Origin: JBAOHV01 sp963714875 | GTDB taxonomy: Bacteria > Actinomycetota > Acidimicrobiia > Acidimicrobiales > Microtrichaceae | NCBI GenBank assembly: GCA_963714875.1 | Contig: CAVQQI010000011.1 | Location: 806,001-870,000 of the forward strand | Direction: 5' to 3' | Length of the DNA stretch: 64,000 bases | Shown: positions 46,177-55,411 of the stretch, piece after piece | How positions within the stretch are numbered: position 1 is the stretch's first letter | How the letters are laid out: every line of letters starts with the position of its first letter | Notes under the pieces: model-generated | Databases searched by the model: none | Told to the model about the DNA's origin: nothing | Seen by the model: the letters and a program-made list of their open reading frames with translations, nothing else | Program-made: the position numbers and the translations under genes

Positions 46177-46623
46177 TCAGTCGACAGCGATGCGCCGCAC
46201 TCGACGGGTCGGCTGGCGCGTCGGCGCCGGATCCTTCACCGCTGTCGGGTCCTCCACCTCAGCATCGCTCCTGACCGCAGGTCCCTCGCCCGCGGGGTCC
46301 GTCGCTGCAGGGTCGGGGTTGCCTGGATCGACGTCGGCGGCGGCATCGGGGTCGGGATCGGGGTCGGGCGACGGCTGCTGCCAGGCGGCGCGCTCCCACG
46401 GCTCGAGTGGTGCCGAGGACCCCAGCGTGGTCGACAGCGTGTCACGCAGCAGGTCGGTCACCCCGGCCGCCGCTCCAGCGAGCCGGTCGCGGTCCTCGAC
46501 GACCTCCTCGACCACGTTCAGGAACGAGCGGGCCGCCAGCAGCAGCTCCCGAGCTGCGGCCTGGAGGTGCTCGACGCCCTCAGCGCCCGGGTCGTCATCG
46601 GTCTGGGTCACGCCCGCCATCAT
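46177..46623 (-). CDS. Acidic protein of unknown function
   Basis: 148 residues. A helical N-terminal half (EHLQAAARELLLAARSFLNVVEEVVED) is followed by a Pro/Asp-rich low-complexity region and a short basic end (RRVRRIAVD). There is no signal or membrane helix. I recognise the layout, a helix bundle plus acidic tail ending in a basic hydrophobic strand, from actinobacterial proteins encoded beside ArsA-like ATPases, but no function is known. It lies 20 bases after the ArsA-like gene. Confidence 0.65.
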   Translation of the reverse strand: MMAGVTQTDDDPGAEGVEHLQAAARELLLAARSFLNVVEEVVEDRDRLAGAAAGVTDLLRDTLSTTLGSSAPLEPWERAAWQQPSPDPDPDPDAAADVDPGNPDPAATDPAGEGPAVRSDAEVEDPTAVKDPAPTRQPTRRVRRIAVD

Positions 46624-46643
46624 GGCCCCTCGACGCGCAGCCG

Positions 46644-47816
46644 TCAGGCGGGTGAGCCGAATGACACCTGCAGACGCCCGTCGACGAGGTTGGCGGTGCA
46701 GATCTCACGGCGCCGCAGCGATTCGGGCAGCACCAGGTTGCGGCGGTGGGGACCGACGGCGATGAACAGCTCGTCGACGTTGCGGGTCAGGTCGACCTCG
46801 TCACGTTCGGTGAACGGCAGTTCGATCGACAACACCACCTGCTCGCCCTCACGCTGGATCCGCAGGGGTTGATGGTCGACGAGCCGGGCCGAGGCGTCGG
46901 CGCCGCCCCAGAGCTGCACGGCGAACCCGGCGAGTGCGTCCAGGCCGACGACCTCACCGCCGACGTGGTCGGCGCAGAACATCGGCAGCGGGGCGAAGCT
47001 CTGCTCGATCGTCACCAGGTGTTCGGTCTGGGCCTGACGCCACTGGTCGAACCACGGGTCCGAGGCCGCGTCGGGCAGCACCCGGTTCACCACCACCGCG
47101 TCCACCTGGTAGCCGAACAGCGACAGGTAGGTGTAGGTCCGTCGCGCCTCGGCGATGACCATCCGCTCGGGGTTGACCACCAGCCGAGCACTGGTGATCG
47201 TGGGGTCCGCCAGGATGTGCCGTACCCCGTCGAGCTGGTCGTAGAACCGCTGCCCGGCCGCGAACACACGCTCATCGGCCACCGGCAGCGACGTGAGGCG
47301 TCCGAGGACGGGTCCCATCACGCGGTTCAGTCGCCGCGAGGCCGGGAAGATGCGGTCCATGTACCAGCTGAGGATCTCCGGCAGCGACAGCAGCCGGATC
47401 GTCTCGGCGGTCGGGGCGCAATCGACGATCACGGTGTCATAGCGCCCGGAGTCGACCAGCGACTCCAGCTCGGTCAGGGCGAACAGCTCGTCCAGTCCCG
47501 GGATGACGGCGAGCTCCTCGGCCTCGATCTCGGCGACGCCTGCCCAGTCCATGACGTCGAGCACCCACTCGCGGATGTCGTTCCAGCTCTCCTCGAGACG
47601 CTCGCGGGCGTCGAGCTGCTGGGCCCAGCAACCCGGACGCACCTCTCGGGGCTCGCTGCCCAGCTCGACGTCCATCGAGTCGGCCAGGGAATGCGCAGGG
47701 TCGGCCGAGGTCACGAGCACCCGCGAACCAGCTGCTGCCAGGTGCACTGCGGTGGCGGCCGCGGTGGTGGTCTTGCCCACACCGCCCTTGCCGGTGAACA
47801 ACAGGACGCGGGTCAT
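46644..47816 (-). CDS. ArsA/GET3-like ATPase with C-terminal HSP20-like domain
   Basis: 390 residues. The P-loop GKGGVGKTTTAAATAVHLA (residues 8-26) carries the deviant Walker A with signature lysine; switch I is TSADPAHSLADSMDV and VIVDCAPTAETIRLLSLPE is switch II. It has a single ATPase half and lacks the arsenite Cys triad. The C-terminus (VDLTRNVDELFIAVGPHRRN, LPESLRRREICTANL, GRLQVSF) is the ArsA HSP20-like domain found in actinobacteria and plants' chloroplast relatives. It is unlikely to be an arsenic pump; a tail-anchored protein or assembly role is more plausible. ATGA overlap with the upstream membrane protein gene. Confidence 0.85.
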   Translation of the reverse strand: MTRVLLFTGKGGVGKTTTAAATAVHLAAAGSRVLVTSADPAHSLADSMDVELGSEPREVRPGCWAQQLDARERLEESWNDIREWVLDVMDWAGVAEIEAEELAVIPGLDELFALTELESLVDSGRYDTVIVDCAPTAETIRLLSLPEILSWYMDRIFPASRRLNRVMGPVLGRLTSLPVADERVFAAGQRFYDQLDGVRHILADPTITSARLVVNPERMVIAEARRTYTYLSLFGYQVDAVVVNRVLPDAASDPWFDQWRQAQTEHLVTIEQSFAPLPMFCADHVGGEVVGLDALAGFAVQLWGGADASARLVDHQPLRIQREGEQVVLSIELPFTERDEVDLTRNVDELFIAVGPHRRNLVLPESLRRREICTANLVDGRLQVSFGSPA

Positions 47817-48361
47817 GAGGTGCGCGCCGGGAACAGCCCGTGGCGGACCGCCCACAGGCCGCACAGCGCCAGCCCGATCGTCGGTACGAGCGTGCCGAAC
47901 GCGAGCGGGGTGAAGGGGTCCAGCGCTGCGGCGACGATCGCCACGACCACCTGGATCGCCAGTGACCCCAGCAGGTGGCGCTGGACCGGCGGAGGTGCGG
48001 ACCCCGCAAGGAAGAACAACCCACCCATGCCCATGGCGTCCTCGCGCGAACGGGCTGCAGCGAGGACGAGCACCACCATGAACAGCGCACACCCGGCGAC
48101 GAACAACACCACCGACACCGCGAAGAACGCAGCAACGGCGTCGCGCGGGTCGATCAGTGCCGGGATCGCGGCAAGGGTGAACACCGCCGTGCACGCCCAC
48201 GACACCGCGATGATCGACCGTCCGGGGATCTCGTCGCCGAAGCGTGCGGTCATGGCAGCGGCGCGATCGGCCCGGTCGACGTCGCGTCGCGCCTCGACCT
48301 CCGCACGCGCCTCGGCAGCGGTCGGCTCGCGGTCGCGGTCGCTGGTCGGTGCCGGGCTCAT
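47813..48361 (-). CDS. Predicted membrane protein with four helices
   Basis: 182 residues. An Asp/Glu/Arg/Ala-rich cytoplasmic N-terminus (about 1-45) precedes four hydrophobic segments (about 48-66, 74-98, 115-135 and 145-165). No family is recognised. ATG 48361 overlaps the queG stop and its own stop overlaps the ArsA-like start (both ATGA), so it is firmly inside the operon. It may be the membrane partner of the ArsA-like ATPase, which is inference from coupling only. Confidence 0.7.
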   Translation of the reverse strand: MSPAPTSDRDREPTAAEARAEVEARRDVDRADRAAAMTARFGDEIPGRSIIAVSWACTAVFTLAAIPALIDPRDAVAAFFAVSVVLFVAGCALFMVVLVLAAARSREDAMGMGGLFFLAGSAPPPVQRHLLGSLAIQVVVAIVAAALDPFTPLAFGTLVPTIGLALCGLWAVRHGLFPARTS

Positions 48362-49551
48362 CGCACGCCATCCTCGCCGCCGGGCACCGTGTCGGGCCAA
48401 CGGGCCAGCTCCGCGGCGATCGGGGGACTGTTGCGTCGGAGGTCGGTGTCCAGCAGGTCGCTGCGACCGACGCGCAATGCCGCCCACGCCGCGTGCCCGG
48501 CCAGCAGCTCGTCGGAGCCGTCGAGGTAGGGCTCCAGCAGGTCGTCGAGCTCGCTGCGGTCCGCATCCATCGTGTGGTGCTCGGCGATCGAGTTGGCGAG
48601 CGCCACCAGCGCGTTGCGCCGCAGGTACCGGGGATCGCGGCGCGGCACGTACCAGCGCCCCAGCCGGGCGAGCAGGTCATCGTCGGGGGCCGTCAGGATC
48701 CAGTCCAGTTCGACCCACGATCCCGGCGCCGCTGCCAGCTCGCTCGCGGGAGCGGCCGACGGGCCGACGCGAGACTCCTCACGACGAGATGGTGGGCAGA
48801 CCTCCTGACACTCGTCGCAGCCGTACAGGCGGTCCCCCAGCGCCTCGCGGAACTCGTGGGGCAGGTCGCCCTCCATCTGCACGTGCCACGCCAGACACCG
48901 GCGGGCATCCACCACGCCCGGCGCGACGATCGCGCCGGTGGGACACCCGTCGATGCAGCGCGAACAGCTGGCACAGCCGTCAGGCAGCGGCTCGGGACGA
49001 GGGCCCAGATCGACATCGGTCAGCACCGAACCGAGAACGAACCAGCTGCCCTGACCCGGCAACAGCACGTTGGCGCTCTTGCCCGACCACCCCAGTCCGG
49101 CGCGCACCGCCACCGCTCGGTCCACCAGCGCGTTCTCATCGGCGCACACGACCGCCCGATACCCGGCGGACCGCAGCACCGCTGCCATCTGCTCGAGCGC
49201 ATCACGCAGCGCGGTGTAGTGATCCTCGGTCGCGTAGCGAGCGACCCTGCCCTGGGGACCCGGCGGCGGAGCCGGCACCGGTGCTGCGTACCCCAGTGCG
49301 CCGACCACCAGCGACCGGACGCCCGGCAGGGTCCTGTCGGGATCGGTCGAGCGCGCAGGGTTGCGGTAGGTGAACTGCATCCCGCCGTGCAGCCCCAGCG
49401 CCGATCGCTCCTCCAACAGCTCGCGGGTCGCATCGAACGGGGCAGCGTCGCAGCACCCCACCCGATCGAGCCCGGCGGCGGTTCCCGCGGCGAGCACCGC
49501 GTCGCGCAGCTCCGACGCGGCCGGGTCGAGGGCGTGGTCGGCCAGGCTCAT
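48358..49551 (-). CDS. queG: Epoxyqueuosine reductase QueG
   Basis: Cobalamin- and Fe-S-dependent enzyme that reduces epoxyqueuosine in tRNA to queuosine. 397 residues: GRVARYATEDHYTALRDALE (B12-binding region), AGLGWSGKSANVLLPG, first 4Fe-4S cluster CASCSRCIDGCPTGAI, and second cluster motif YGCDECQEVCPP. The C-terminal HEAT-like part follows (RDPRYLRRNALVALAN). No other queuosine genes lie in the window. ATGA overlaps at both ends. Confidence 0.94.
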   Translation of the reverse strand: MSLADHALDPAASELRDAVLAAGTAAGLDRVGCCDAAPFDATRELLEERSALGLHGGMQFTYRNPARSTDPDRTLPGVRSLVVGALGYAAPVPAPPPGPQGRVARYATEDHYTALRDALEQMAAVLRSAGYRAVVCADENALVDRAVAVRAGLGWSGKSANVLLPGQGSWFVLGSVLTDVDLGPRPEPLPDGCASCSRCIDGCPTGAIVAPGVVDARRCLAWHVQMEGDLPHEFREALGDRLYGCDECQEVCPPSRREESRVGPSAAPASELAAAPGSWVELDWILTAPDDDLLARLGRWYVPRRDPRYLRRNALVALANSIAEHHTMDADRSELDDLLEPYLDGSDELLAGHAAWAALRVGRSDLLDTDLRRNSPPIAAELARWPDTVPGGEDGVR

Positions 49552-51038
49552 CGTCGCAGCAGGTCGAGCAGCACCGAGGACCTGACCGCGTTGGCACCCA
49601 GGCGGCGGGCCCCTTCGGCCACACGTCGATCGGAGCTGACCACCAGCACCGGCACGTCGGTCGGGAGCCGTCCGACCATGGCCAGGATGAGGTCGTCGGC
49701 CTCGGTGTCGGCTGCGGAGAAGTGCACCCTGACGGGCAGCGGGTTGGCGACGCTCGGCCGGCCGCCGTCCGCGTCACCGTCGAACACGACGTGGATGGCA
49801 GCGGGCACCTGGTGCTGCACCGTGGCCAGCGCGGACAACAGACGGGACCGCTGACCCTGCTGGTCGAGCACCGGCCAGCCCTCCATCGTCACGTTGTAGC
49901 CGTCGACGAAGGTGACCATGTCGTCGACCTCGAGCAGTTGCCGCAGCGCCTCGGGGGTTCCCTCGTCGACGCCGCGACGCAGCCGGACCGGGGTCCGACG
50001 CGGCGGGCGCGGCGCAGCCCCCGTTGCGGAGCTGGTGGGTTCGGGGGGAGCCCGTCGGGGCGGGCACCGTCGGACGGCGCGTGTCCCGTGGACCCCGCCG
50101 CTGCGGCAACCCCGTCGGCGGACAGCCCATCCGCCGCCTCCCTCAGCGCCGCGCCCAGCACCGCAGCAGCGTTCGCCGCGCGGGCCACCGCATCAGCCAC
50201 CGCTGACCGGTCGGCGCCGGACCACGACGGGTCGACCGCCCGGGCAGGCTCGGCCTGCAGCATGTCGCCTGCTCCCCCGCCAACGCCGTCCGCTCGATCG
50301 CTGGACACCGACTCACTCGACGTTGCGGCATCCGACTCCGGATCCTGCTGTGCATCGAGCCGTGCCTGGAGATCTGCCACCTGCTCGCGAAGCAGCTCCG
50401 ATCGGGACCGTTCCGCCCGCAGCTCCACCAGACGTGCGGCGTCACGCGCCTCGGCCTCCTTGAGCTCACGCACCGCTCGGGCACGGGCCGAGTCCAGCTC
50501 GGCAACCCGTTCGGACAGCTTGCTCGCGTTCGCCCTCCACGGCCACGCGTGCAGCACGCTCCGAGGCGAGCGTGGATTCGGCGAGCACGCGGGCGGATCG
50601 GTCCTCGTCGAGCTCGTCGCGCAACCGGGCCAGGGCGTCCTCCAGCTGGTCCGCCCGGCGAGCTGCGTCGAGCTCGGCGCGTCGGGCGTCGGTGTCACGC
50701 TGCTCCTCGGACGCTGCGGCTGCGAGCTGGGAGAACTCTGCCTCCCACCCTTGCGGACGTTCCAGGAACAGCCATGAGAGGCGCCCCAGCTCGGCCTCAT
50801 CGGCCCCCTCGGCGACACGGGCACGGAACGACTCGTCGCCCGACAGCGCTGTCAGCACGCTGCGCAGGGCGAGCGGCGGGAGCTTCTTGGTGAACCGGAG
50901 CACCGGGCGCAGCGCGACCGGTGGTGCGGGCGCTTGTCGGTCCGCCGCGTCGCGACGGGCAACCGACACTGCGCGCTCCAGCGCGGTGACGAGCAGCTCG
51001 GGCGATGCCTCGGGCGGCTCAGGCGCCGGAGGCTGCAT
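49548..51038 (-). CDS. NYN (PIN-like) domain RNA-binding protein with coiled coil, two frame breaks
   Basis: 496 residues after correction. An N-terminal helical domain (VLRFTKKLPPLALRSVLTAL; FRARVAEGADEAELGRLSWL) precedes a long coiled coil, a Pro-rich linker and a C-terminal NYN/YacP domain with FVDGYNVTMEGWP, FDGDADGG, DTEADDLILAMVG and VVSSDRRVAEGARRLGA (acidic nuclease-like residues). Breaks lie near 50520 (one extra base) and 50065 (one missing base); both flanks match the same actinobacterial family and the corrections cancel. Probably an RNA-binding or RNase factor. Starts at ATG 51038, overlapping the zinc-ribbon gene by 20 bases. Confidence 0.8.
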
Positions 51039-51306
51039 CCGCGGTGGCGTCAGCGGCATCGAGGTCCTCGGCGTCGATCTGCACGACCGACTCGCCGGTG
51101 CCGCACCAGCGACAGACGGCGGACTCGATGTCCTCCGCGAGCACCTCGACGTCCTCGATCGAGAGCTCACCGCCGACCGTGTAGTGGTGGAACGCCCGGG
51201 TCCGGCGTGTCGTGGTCACCTCGAAACGGGTCAGGTTCCCGCAGGCGTTGCACCGGTACCGGGGCGGGGGCGGCGCGGTCGACTCACTGCTCGGGGACGT
51301 GGCCAT
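51019..51306 (-). CDS. Small zinc-ribbon-like protein
   Basis: 95 residues with CNACGNLTRFEV and, 45 residues on, CRWCGTGESV: two CxxC pairs that should bind one zinc. The acidic, Ala-rich C-terminus ends DAASGA. The protein starts the 51.3-41.6 kb gene run, with TAGCAT six bases before its ATG, so it is probably leaderless. It is widespread next to NYN proteins in actinobacteria as far as I recall, and unassigned. Confidence 0.75.
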   Translation of the reverse strand: MATSPSSESTAPPPPRYRCNACGNLTRFEVTTTRRTRAFHHYTVGGELSIEDVEVLAEDIESAVCRWCGTGESVVQIDAEDLDAADATADAASGA

Positions 51307-51312
51307 GGCCGG

Positions 51313-51318
51313 ATGCTA
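51313..51318 (-). promoter_or_regulatory. -10 element for zinc-ribbon gene and its operon
   Basis: TAGCAT on the minus strand, six bases before the ATG at 51306. This is the likely promoter for the long gene run down to alaC. Confidence 0.55.
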
Positions 51319-51561
51319 GTGCTGCTTCAGGCAGTGGCCGCCTCGGTGCCACGTCATGAACCCGGCGTTGTGCGGCACGTGGTTCTGGTGCGGAACGGTC
51401 CGCCGCAGGGGTGGTCGTCGCGAAGCGTCGGTGCGTCGCATCCCGTCGAGCGCCGCAGGCTGCGCGCAAAACCGACGGATTCCGTCGCCTTTGCGCGCAG
51501 GTTGGCGATTCCGCGATTCGGCGATTCCGCGGGAGTGCCACGGTGGCCGAGACCCCGGCTC

Positions 51562-51584
51562 TTCGCGTTGCGGGGCAACGCGAA
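51562..51584. terminator. Perfect 10-bp hairpin without T-run
   Basis: TTCGCGTTGC, loop GGG, GCAACGCGAA: perfect arms. No T-tract follows on either strand, so it may be a non-canonical terminator or a repeat hairpin. Confidence 0.4.
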
Positions 51585-52093
51585 ACGCCAGGATTTCGCA
51601 GGGACGTGGGGTTGGCTGATGTGCTGTTCGGCGACACCCTGCAGGTTGCCTGACGCGGCGCGAGTGCCACCCCGACCCCCTGCGAACTGCGAGGAGGGCG
51701 ATGGCAACGGCCGACCGGTCGTCATGCGCCTGCGCGAGACTCACCCGATGGGTGAGGTCGGTGCTGCAGGCCCGGCAGCAGCGCGCCCGGCTCGAGGTGA
51801 CACAGAGGATCCCGACGCTCGTCGTCGGCGACTTCATGGTGCGGCAAGCAGACTCCTTGCGACGTCGGGACGATCCTCGGGGCGGCGGACCAGGCCTTCA
51901 TGGACGCGAACGGTTGGAATCGAGAGGTCGCCGAGGCCACCGAGGCACAGCTCCACACGATCGGGCCCGAGAGCCTCGGCTACGTGCCGGTGGGATCGAG
52001 GTGCGCCGAGGACGCACACGTCGTCCGGACGGCACTCGTGCGGCGTCGATCCGGTTCGAGCACACCCAGCCGCGGCGACCGGCATGACCAGGA

Positions 52094-53167
52094 TCAGCCG
52101 TCGTCGTCGTCCGGCGCGAGCGCGGCGCGACTGACCGCCACCAGCTCGCCCAGCACCCGCAAGGCTCGGCCATCGTCGATCGCCGCAGCAGCCTGCTCGA
52201 CACCGTCGGTCAGGTCCGCGGCCAGGTCGGCCACCACGAGTCCGCCGGCGGCGTTGAGCACCACCATGTCCCGCACGGGCCCCGGACGGCCCTGCAGCAC
52301 GTCGCGGGCCGCGTCGGCGTTCTCCTCGGGGCCACCGACCGCAAGATCCTCCAAGCTGGCACGCGCCAGCCCCACGGACTCCGGGGTCACTTCGGTCCTC
52401 GACACCTCGCTGCCACGCACGACCGCGACATGGGTCGGGCCCGTGGTGGTCAGCTCGTCCAGTCCGTCGGCACCGTGCACCACCCAGGCGTGGTCCATTC
52501 CCCGGCGGGCCAGGACCTCGGGCACCAGGTCCATCAGGCGGGGGTCCGACACGCCCAGCACCTGGCGGGTGACCCTGCCGGGGTGCGACAGCGGGCCCAG
52601 CACGTTGAACACCGTCGGGATGCCCAGTTCGGTGCGGACCGCAGCGACGTGGCGCATCGAGGGGTGGAACATGCGGGCGAACGCGAATCCCACGCCGGCC
52701 TCACGCACACAGGCCGCCACGGCGGGTCCCGACAGCTCGACCTCGACGCCGAGCGCTTCGAGCAGGTCGGTCGAACCAGAGGCCGAGGATGCCCTGCGGT
52801 TGCCGTGCTTGCACACCGTGGCGCCCGCGGCTGCTGCCACCACCGACGCCATCGTCGAGACGTTGAACGCCCGGCCGCTCAGCGCCGAGGACCCACCGGT
52901 GCCCACCAGGTCGATCGTGGCGGCCGGATCCTCCAGGTCGAGCGGAGCAGCGGCGTCGAGCATCGCCTCGACGAGACCGAGCACCTCGTCGATGGACTCC
53001 CCCTTCATACGCAGCGCCACGATGAACGCCGAGATCTGGGCGTCGCTGGCCATGCCGTCGAGCACCAGTTCGAGTGCGGTGCGGGTGACCTCGGCGTCCA
53101 GGTCTCGACCTGCGGTCAGCTCGCGCAACACCCCCGGCCAGGCTCCGATCGCGGCGAAGGCACCCAT
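52094..53167 (-). CDS. trpD: Anthranilate phosphoribosyltransferase TrpD
   Basis: Transfers phosphoribose from PRPP to anthranilate in tryptophan synthesis. 357 residues from ATG 53167. PRPP-binding IDLVGTGGSSAL and FNVSTM, the KHGNRRASSASGSTDLLEAL segment, and the anthranilate-side FARMFHPSMRHVAAVRTELGIPT and FNVLGPLSHP are all present. There is no other trp gene nearby. It lies 37 bases downstream of whiB on the same strand, a chance or co-transcribed pair. Confidence 0.93.
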   Translation of the reverse strand: MGAFAAIGAWPGVLRELTAGRDLDAEVTRTALELVLDGMASDAQISAFIVALRMKGESIDEVLGLVEAMLDAAAPLDLEDPAATIDLVGTGGSSALSGRAFNVSTMASVVAAAAGATVCKHGNRRASSASGSTDLLEALGVEVELSGPAVAACVREAGVGFAFARMFHPSMRHVAAVRTELGIPTVFNVLGPLSHPGRVTRQVLGVSDPRLMDLVPEVLARRGMDHAWVVHGADGLDELTTTGPTHVAVVRGSEVSRTEVTPESVGLARASLEDLAVGGPEENADAARDVLQGRPGPVRDMVVLNAAGGLVVADLAADLTDGVEQAAAAIDDGRALRVLGELVAVSRAALAPDDDDG

Positions 53168-53204
53168 CAGCAGTCGATCCCCCCGTCCCGCAGCGCCGTG
53201 GCGC

Positions 53205-53489
53205 TCAGCGGGCTGCCCCGAGAACCTCGAGGCCGACACCTTCGGCGGAGCTGCCCATCGCCCGCAGGCGACGGCGGCGACGGATGATGCGCTGACGCTC
53301 CCGCTCGGTGGCTCCGCCCCAGATGCCGTTGTGCTCGCGACTGCCGATGGCGTGCTCCAGGCAGTCCTCCTGGACCGGGCACGCGAAGCACACCGCCTTG
53401 GCCTCGTCGGCCTCGTCGTCGGTGGACGGATAGAAGATGGTGGGTTCGAGCCCCTTGCAGGCAGATCGATTCACCCAATCGCGGTCCAT
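53205..53489 (-). CDS. WhiB family Fe-S transcription factor
   Basis: 94 residues with the four invariant Cys (SACKG; CFACPVQEDC) that bind a redox-sensitive 4Fe-4S cluster, the GIWGG turn and a basic C-terminal DNA-contact region (ERQRIIRRRRRLR). The N-terminal WVNRSACKGLEPTIFYPS resembles the WhiB1/WhiB2-type group that acts with the principal sigma factor. WhiB proteins are confined to actinobacteria and their phages, so this gene fixes the phylum. ATG 53489; divergent from glpD across about 200 bases. Confidence 0.95.
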   Translation of the reverse strand: MDRDWVNRSACKGLEPTIFYPSTDDEADEAKAVCFACPVQEDCLEHAIGSREHNGIWGGATERERQRIIRRRRRLRAMGSSAEGVGLEVLGAAR

Positions 53490-53674
53490 GGCGACCGATT
53501 CTGCCTGCGCGGCTCCGGGTTGTCCAAGTGACTTCCACCCGCACGCCCGCGGTGGCGTGAACCGACCGATGCCCGCCGAAATACCACTCAACGCGTTCTC
53601 TGGCGACATCTGCACCACGCACAGCGTTGGTGTGGCGTCCGTCGGTCGGGTGGGCCCGACGAAGGGGGCACCCC

Positions 53675-53680
53675 TAGGCT
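53675..53680 (+). promoter_or_regulatory. -10 element for glpD
   Basis: TAGGCT, six bases before the second of two tandem GTG codons (53687). The spacing is what decides between 53684 and 53687 as the start. Confidence 0.55.
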
Positions 53681-53686
53681 GTTGTG

Positions 53687-55384
53687 GTGACTCCGCGCCC
53701 GTTCGTCCGATCCCGCTCGCTCGAAGCACTCCGCACCGAGACCTTCGACCTGGTCGTCGTGGGCGGCGGCGTCACGGGTGCCGGGGTGGTGCTCGACGCC
53801 GCGTCGCGAGGCCTGCGTGCTGCACTGATCGAGCGTGACGACTTCGCGTCGGGAACCTCGTCGAAGTCCTCGAAGCTGGTCCACGGCGGACTCCGCTACC
53901 TCCAGCAGGGGGAGATCGGACTCGTCTACCAGGCCCTCGCCGAGCGCCAACGGCTGCTCGAGAACGCCCCCCACCTGGTCAAGCCCCTGCCGTTCCTGAT
54001 CCCGATGTTCGGCAAGGGCGGTGTCATACCCGCCAAGATCTCCCGCCTGCTGGGCTCGGCGATGTGGGGCTACGACCTGACCGGCGGGCTCAGGATCGGC
54101 AAGCTCCACCAGCGGCTCTCCCACGACGAAGCCCTCGAGTACATGCCCACGCTGCCGACCGAGCGTCTGGTGTCGGCCTACCTCTACTACGACGCTGCTG
54201 CCGACGACGCCCGCCTGGTGCTTGCGCTGTTGCGCACCGCGGCGCTCGAGCACGGCGCCACCGTCGCCAACCGGGTCGCTGCACGCGGGCTGTCCAAGGA
54301 CGCCGGGGGCCGCACCGACGGCGTCGTGGTCGAGGCCGACGGCGAGGAGTTCACGATCCGGGCGCATTCCGTGGTCAACGCCGCTGGCGTGTGGTCCGAC
54401 GACGTGCGCGCCATGGACGAGGGCACCCACCCCGACTCGATCCGCCCCGCCAAGGGCATCCACATCACGGTGCCGTGGCACAAGGTGCGCAACACGGTCG
54501 CCGCGGTCATCCCGGTGCCCAAGGACCGGCGGTCGGTCTTCGTCGTGCCACAGGGCGAGCTGACCTACGTGGGCACCACCGACACCGACTACGACGGCCC
54601 GATCGACGACCCGCAGTGCACCCCTGACGACATCGCCTACCTGCTCAGCGCGCTCAACGCGGCGAGCACCGAGGTGATCACCGTCGACGACATCGTCGGC
54701 ACCTGGGCGGGGTTGCGGCCGCTGGTGAAAGCAGCCAGCAGCGGTCGCACCGCGGACCTGTCGCGCAAGCACAAGGTGGCGCGGTCTCGTTCGGGGATGG
54801 TCACGATCACCGGCGGCAAGCTGACGACCTACCGGGAGATGGCCGCGGACACCGTCGACGAGATCGTCGCCGACGTGCTCACCCTCCGCCCCGGCGCCAA
54901 CCAGGTCGGCAGGTCGACCACCAAGCACCTGCGGCTGCGTGGCACCGCCGGGTACGACACGCTGGACACCACCGGCGCCGCCTACCCGTCGATCAGCACC
55001 GAGCTGCGCGACCACCTCGGCGGGCGCTACGGCGGCGAGGCGCGTGTCCTCATGGCCGCCATCGAGGCCGACCCGTCGCTGGCCCAGCCGGTCGTCGCCG
55101 GTCTCCCCTATGTCCGCGCCGAGGTCCTCTTCGCGGCCCGTCACGAGATGGCCGGCTCGGTCGGCGACGTGTTGTCACGTCGGACCAGGGCACAGATCTA
55201 CGCACGTGACGACTCCGGCGACGCGGCATCCGAGGTGGCCGCGATGATGTCCGACGAGCTCGGGTGGAGCGACGACGAGGCGGCGGCGTCCGCTGACCGC
55301 TACCGCGCCGAACTGGCACATGAACGCGAGGTCGCCCAGCTGCCCGAGACCCACCTCGCGGCGCTGTTGGAACAGGGCGCCTGA
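53687..55384 (+). CDS. glpD: FAD-dependent glycerol-3-phosphate dehydrogenase
   Basis: Oxidises G3P to DHAP, feeding electrons to quinone. About 565 residues: VVVGGGVTGAGVVLDAASRG (FAD dinucleotide loop), ERDDFASGTSSKSSKLVHGG, GLRYLQQGEIGLVYQALAER, AGVWSDDVRAM, FVVPQGELTYVGTTDTDY, and TITGGKLTTYREMA. The C-terminal DUF-like cap is complete. GTG 53687 fits the leaderless spacing; 53684 is the alternative. First gene of the glycerol cluster. Confidence 0.93.
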   Translation: MTPRPFVRSRSLEALRTETFDLVVVGGGVTGAGVVLDAASRGLRAALIERDDFASGTSSKSSKLVHGGLRYLQQGEIGLVYQALAERQRLLENAPHLVKPLPFLIPMFGKGGVIPAKISRLLGSAMWGYDLTGGLRIGKLHQRLSHDEALEYMPTLPTERLVSAYLYYDAAADDARLVLALLRTAALEHGATVANRVAARGLSKDAGGRTDGVVVEADGEEFTIRAHSVVNAAGVWSDDVRAMDEGTHPDSIRPAKGIHITVPWHKVRNTVAAVIPVPKDRRSVFVVPQGELTYVGTTDTDYDGPIDDPQCTPDDIAYLLSALNAASTEVITVDDIVGTWAGLRPLVKAASSGRTADLSRKHKVARSRSGMVTITGGKLTTYREMAADTVDEIVADVLTLRPGANQVGRSTTKHLRLRGTAGYDTLDTTGAAYPSISTELRDHLGGRYGGEARVLMAAIEADPSLAQPVVAGLPYVRAEVLFAARHEMAGSVGDVLSRRTRAQIYARDDSGDAASEVAAMMSDELGWSDDEAAASADRYRAELAHEREVAQLPETHLAALLEQGA

Positions 55385-55411
55385 ACGGACGCGCCGCTAG
55401 CCTTCGCCGCC

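Larger units (their letters stand above)
51307..52093. other. 787-base region without a convincing gene
   Basis: No intact gene can be defended between the zinc-ribbon gene and trpD. 51470-51540 carries repeated GGCGATTCCGCG-like units. A perfect hairpin lies at 51562-51584. On the plus strand 51840-52050 reads like protein (key parts CDVGTILGAADQAFMDANGW, EVAEATEAQLHTIGPESL, GYVPVGSRCAEDAHVV) but lacks a start and its upstream part lies in other frames, so it may be a decayed gene. Confidence 0.5.

Noticed and set aside
46644..47816. Arsenite efflux ATPase ArsA
   Set aside because: It lacks the second ATPase half and the arsenite-binding cysteines, and no arsB, arsD or arsR is nearby.
53490..53683. 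A riboswitch between whiB and glpD
   Set aside because: glpD appears leaderless and the gap shows no recognisable aptamer or long hairpin set.
53588..55144. A 518-residue minus-strand open frame
   Set aside because: It is antisense to glpD, has no motif and a shadow-type composition, whereas glpD is complete and motif-rich.
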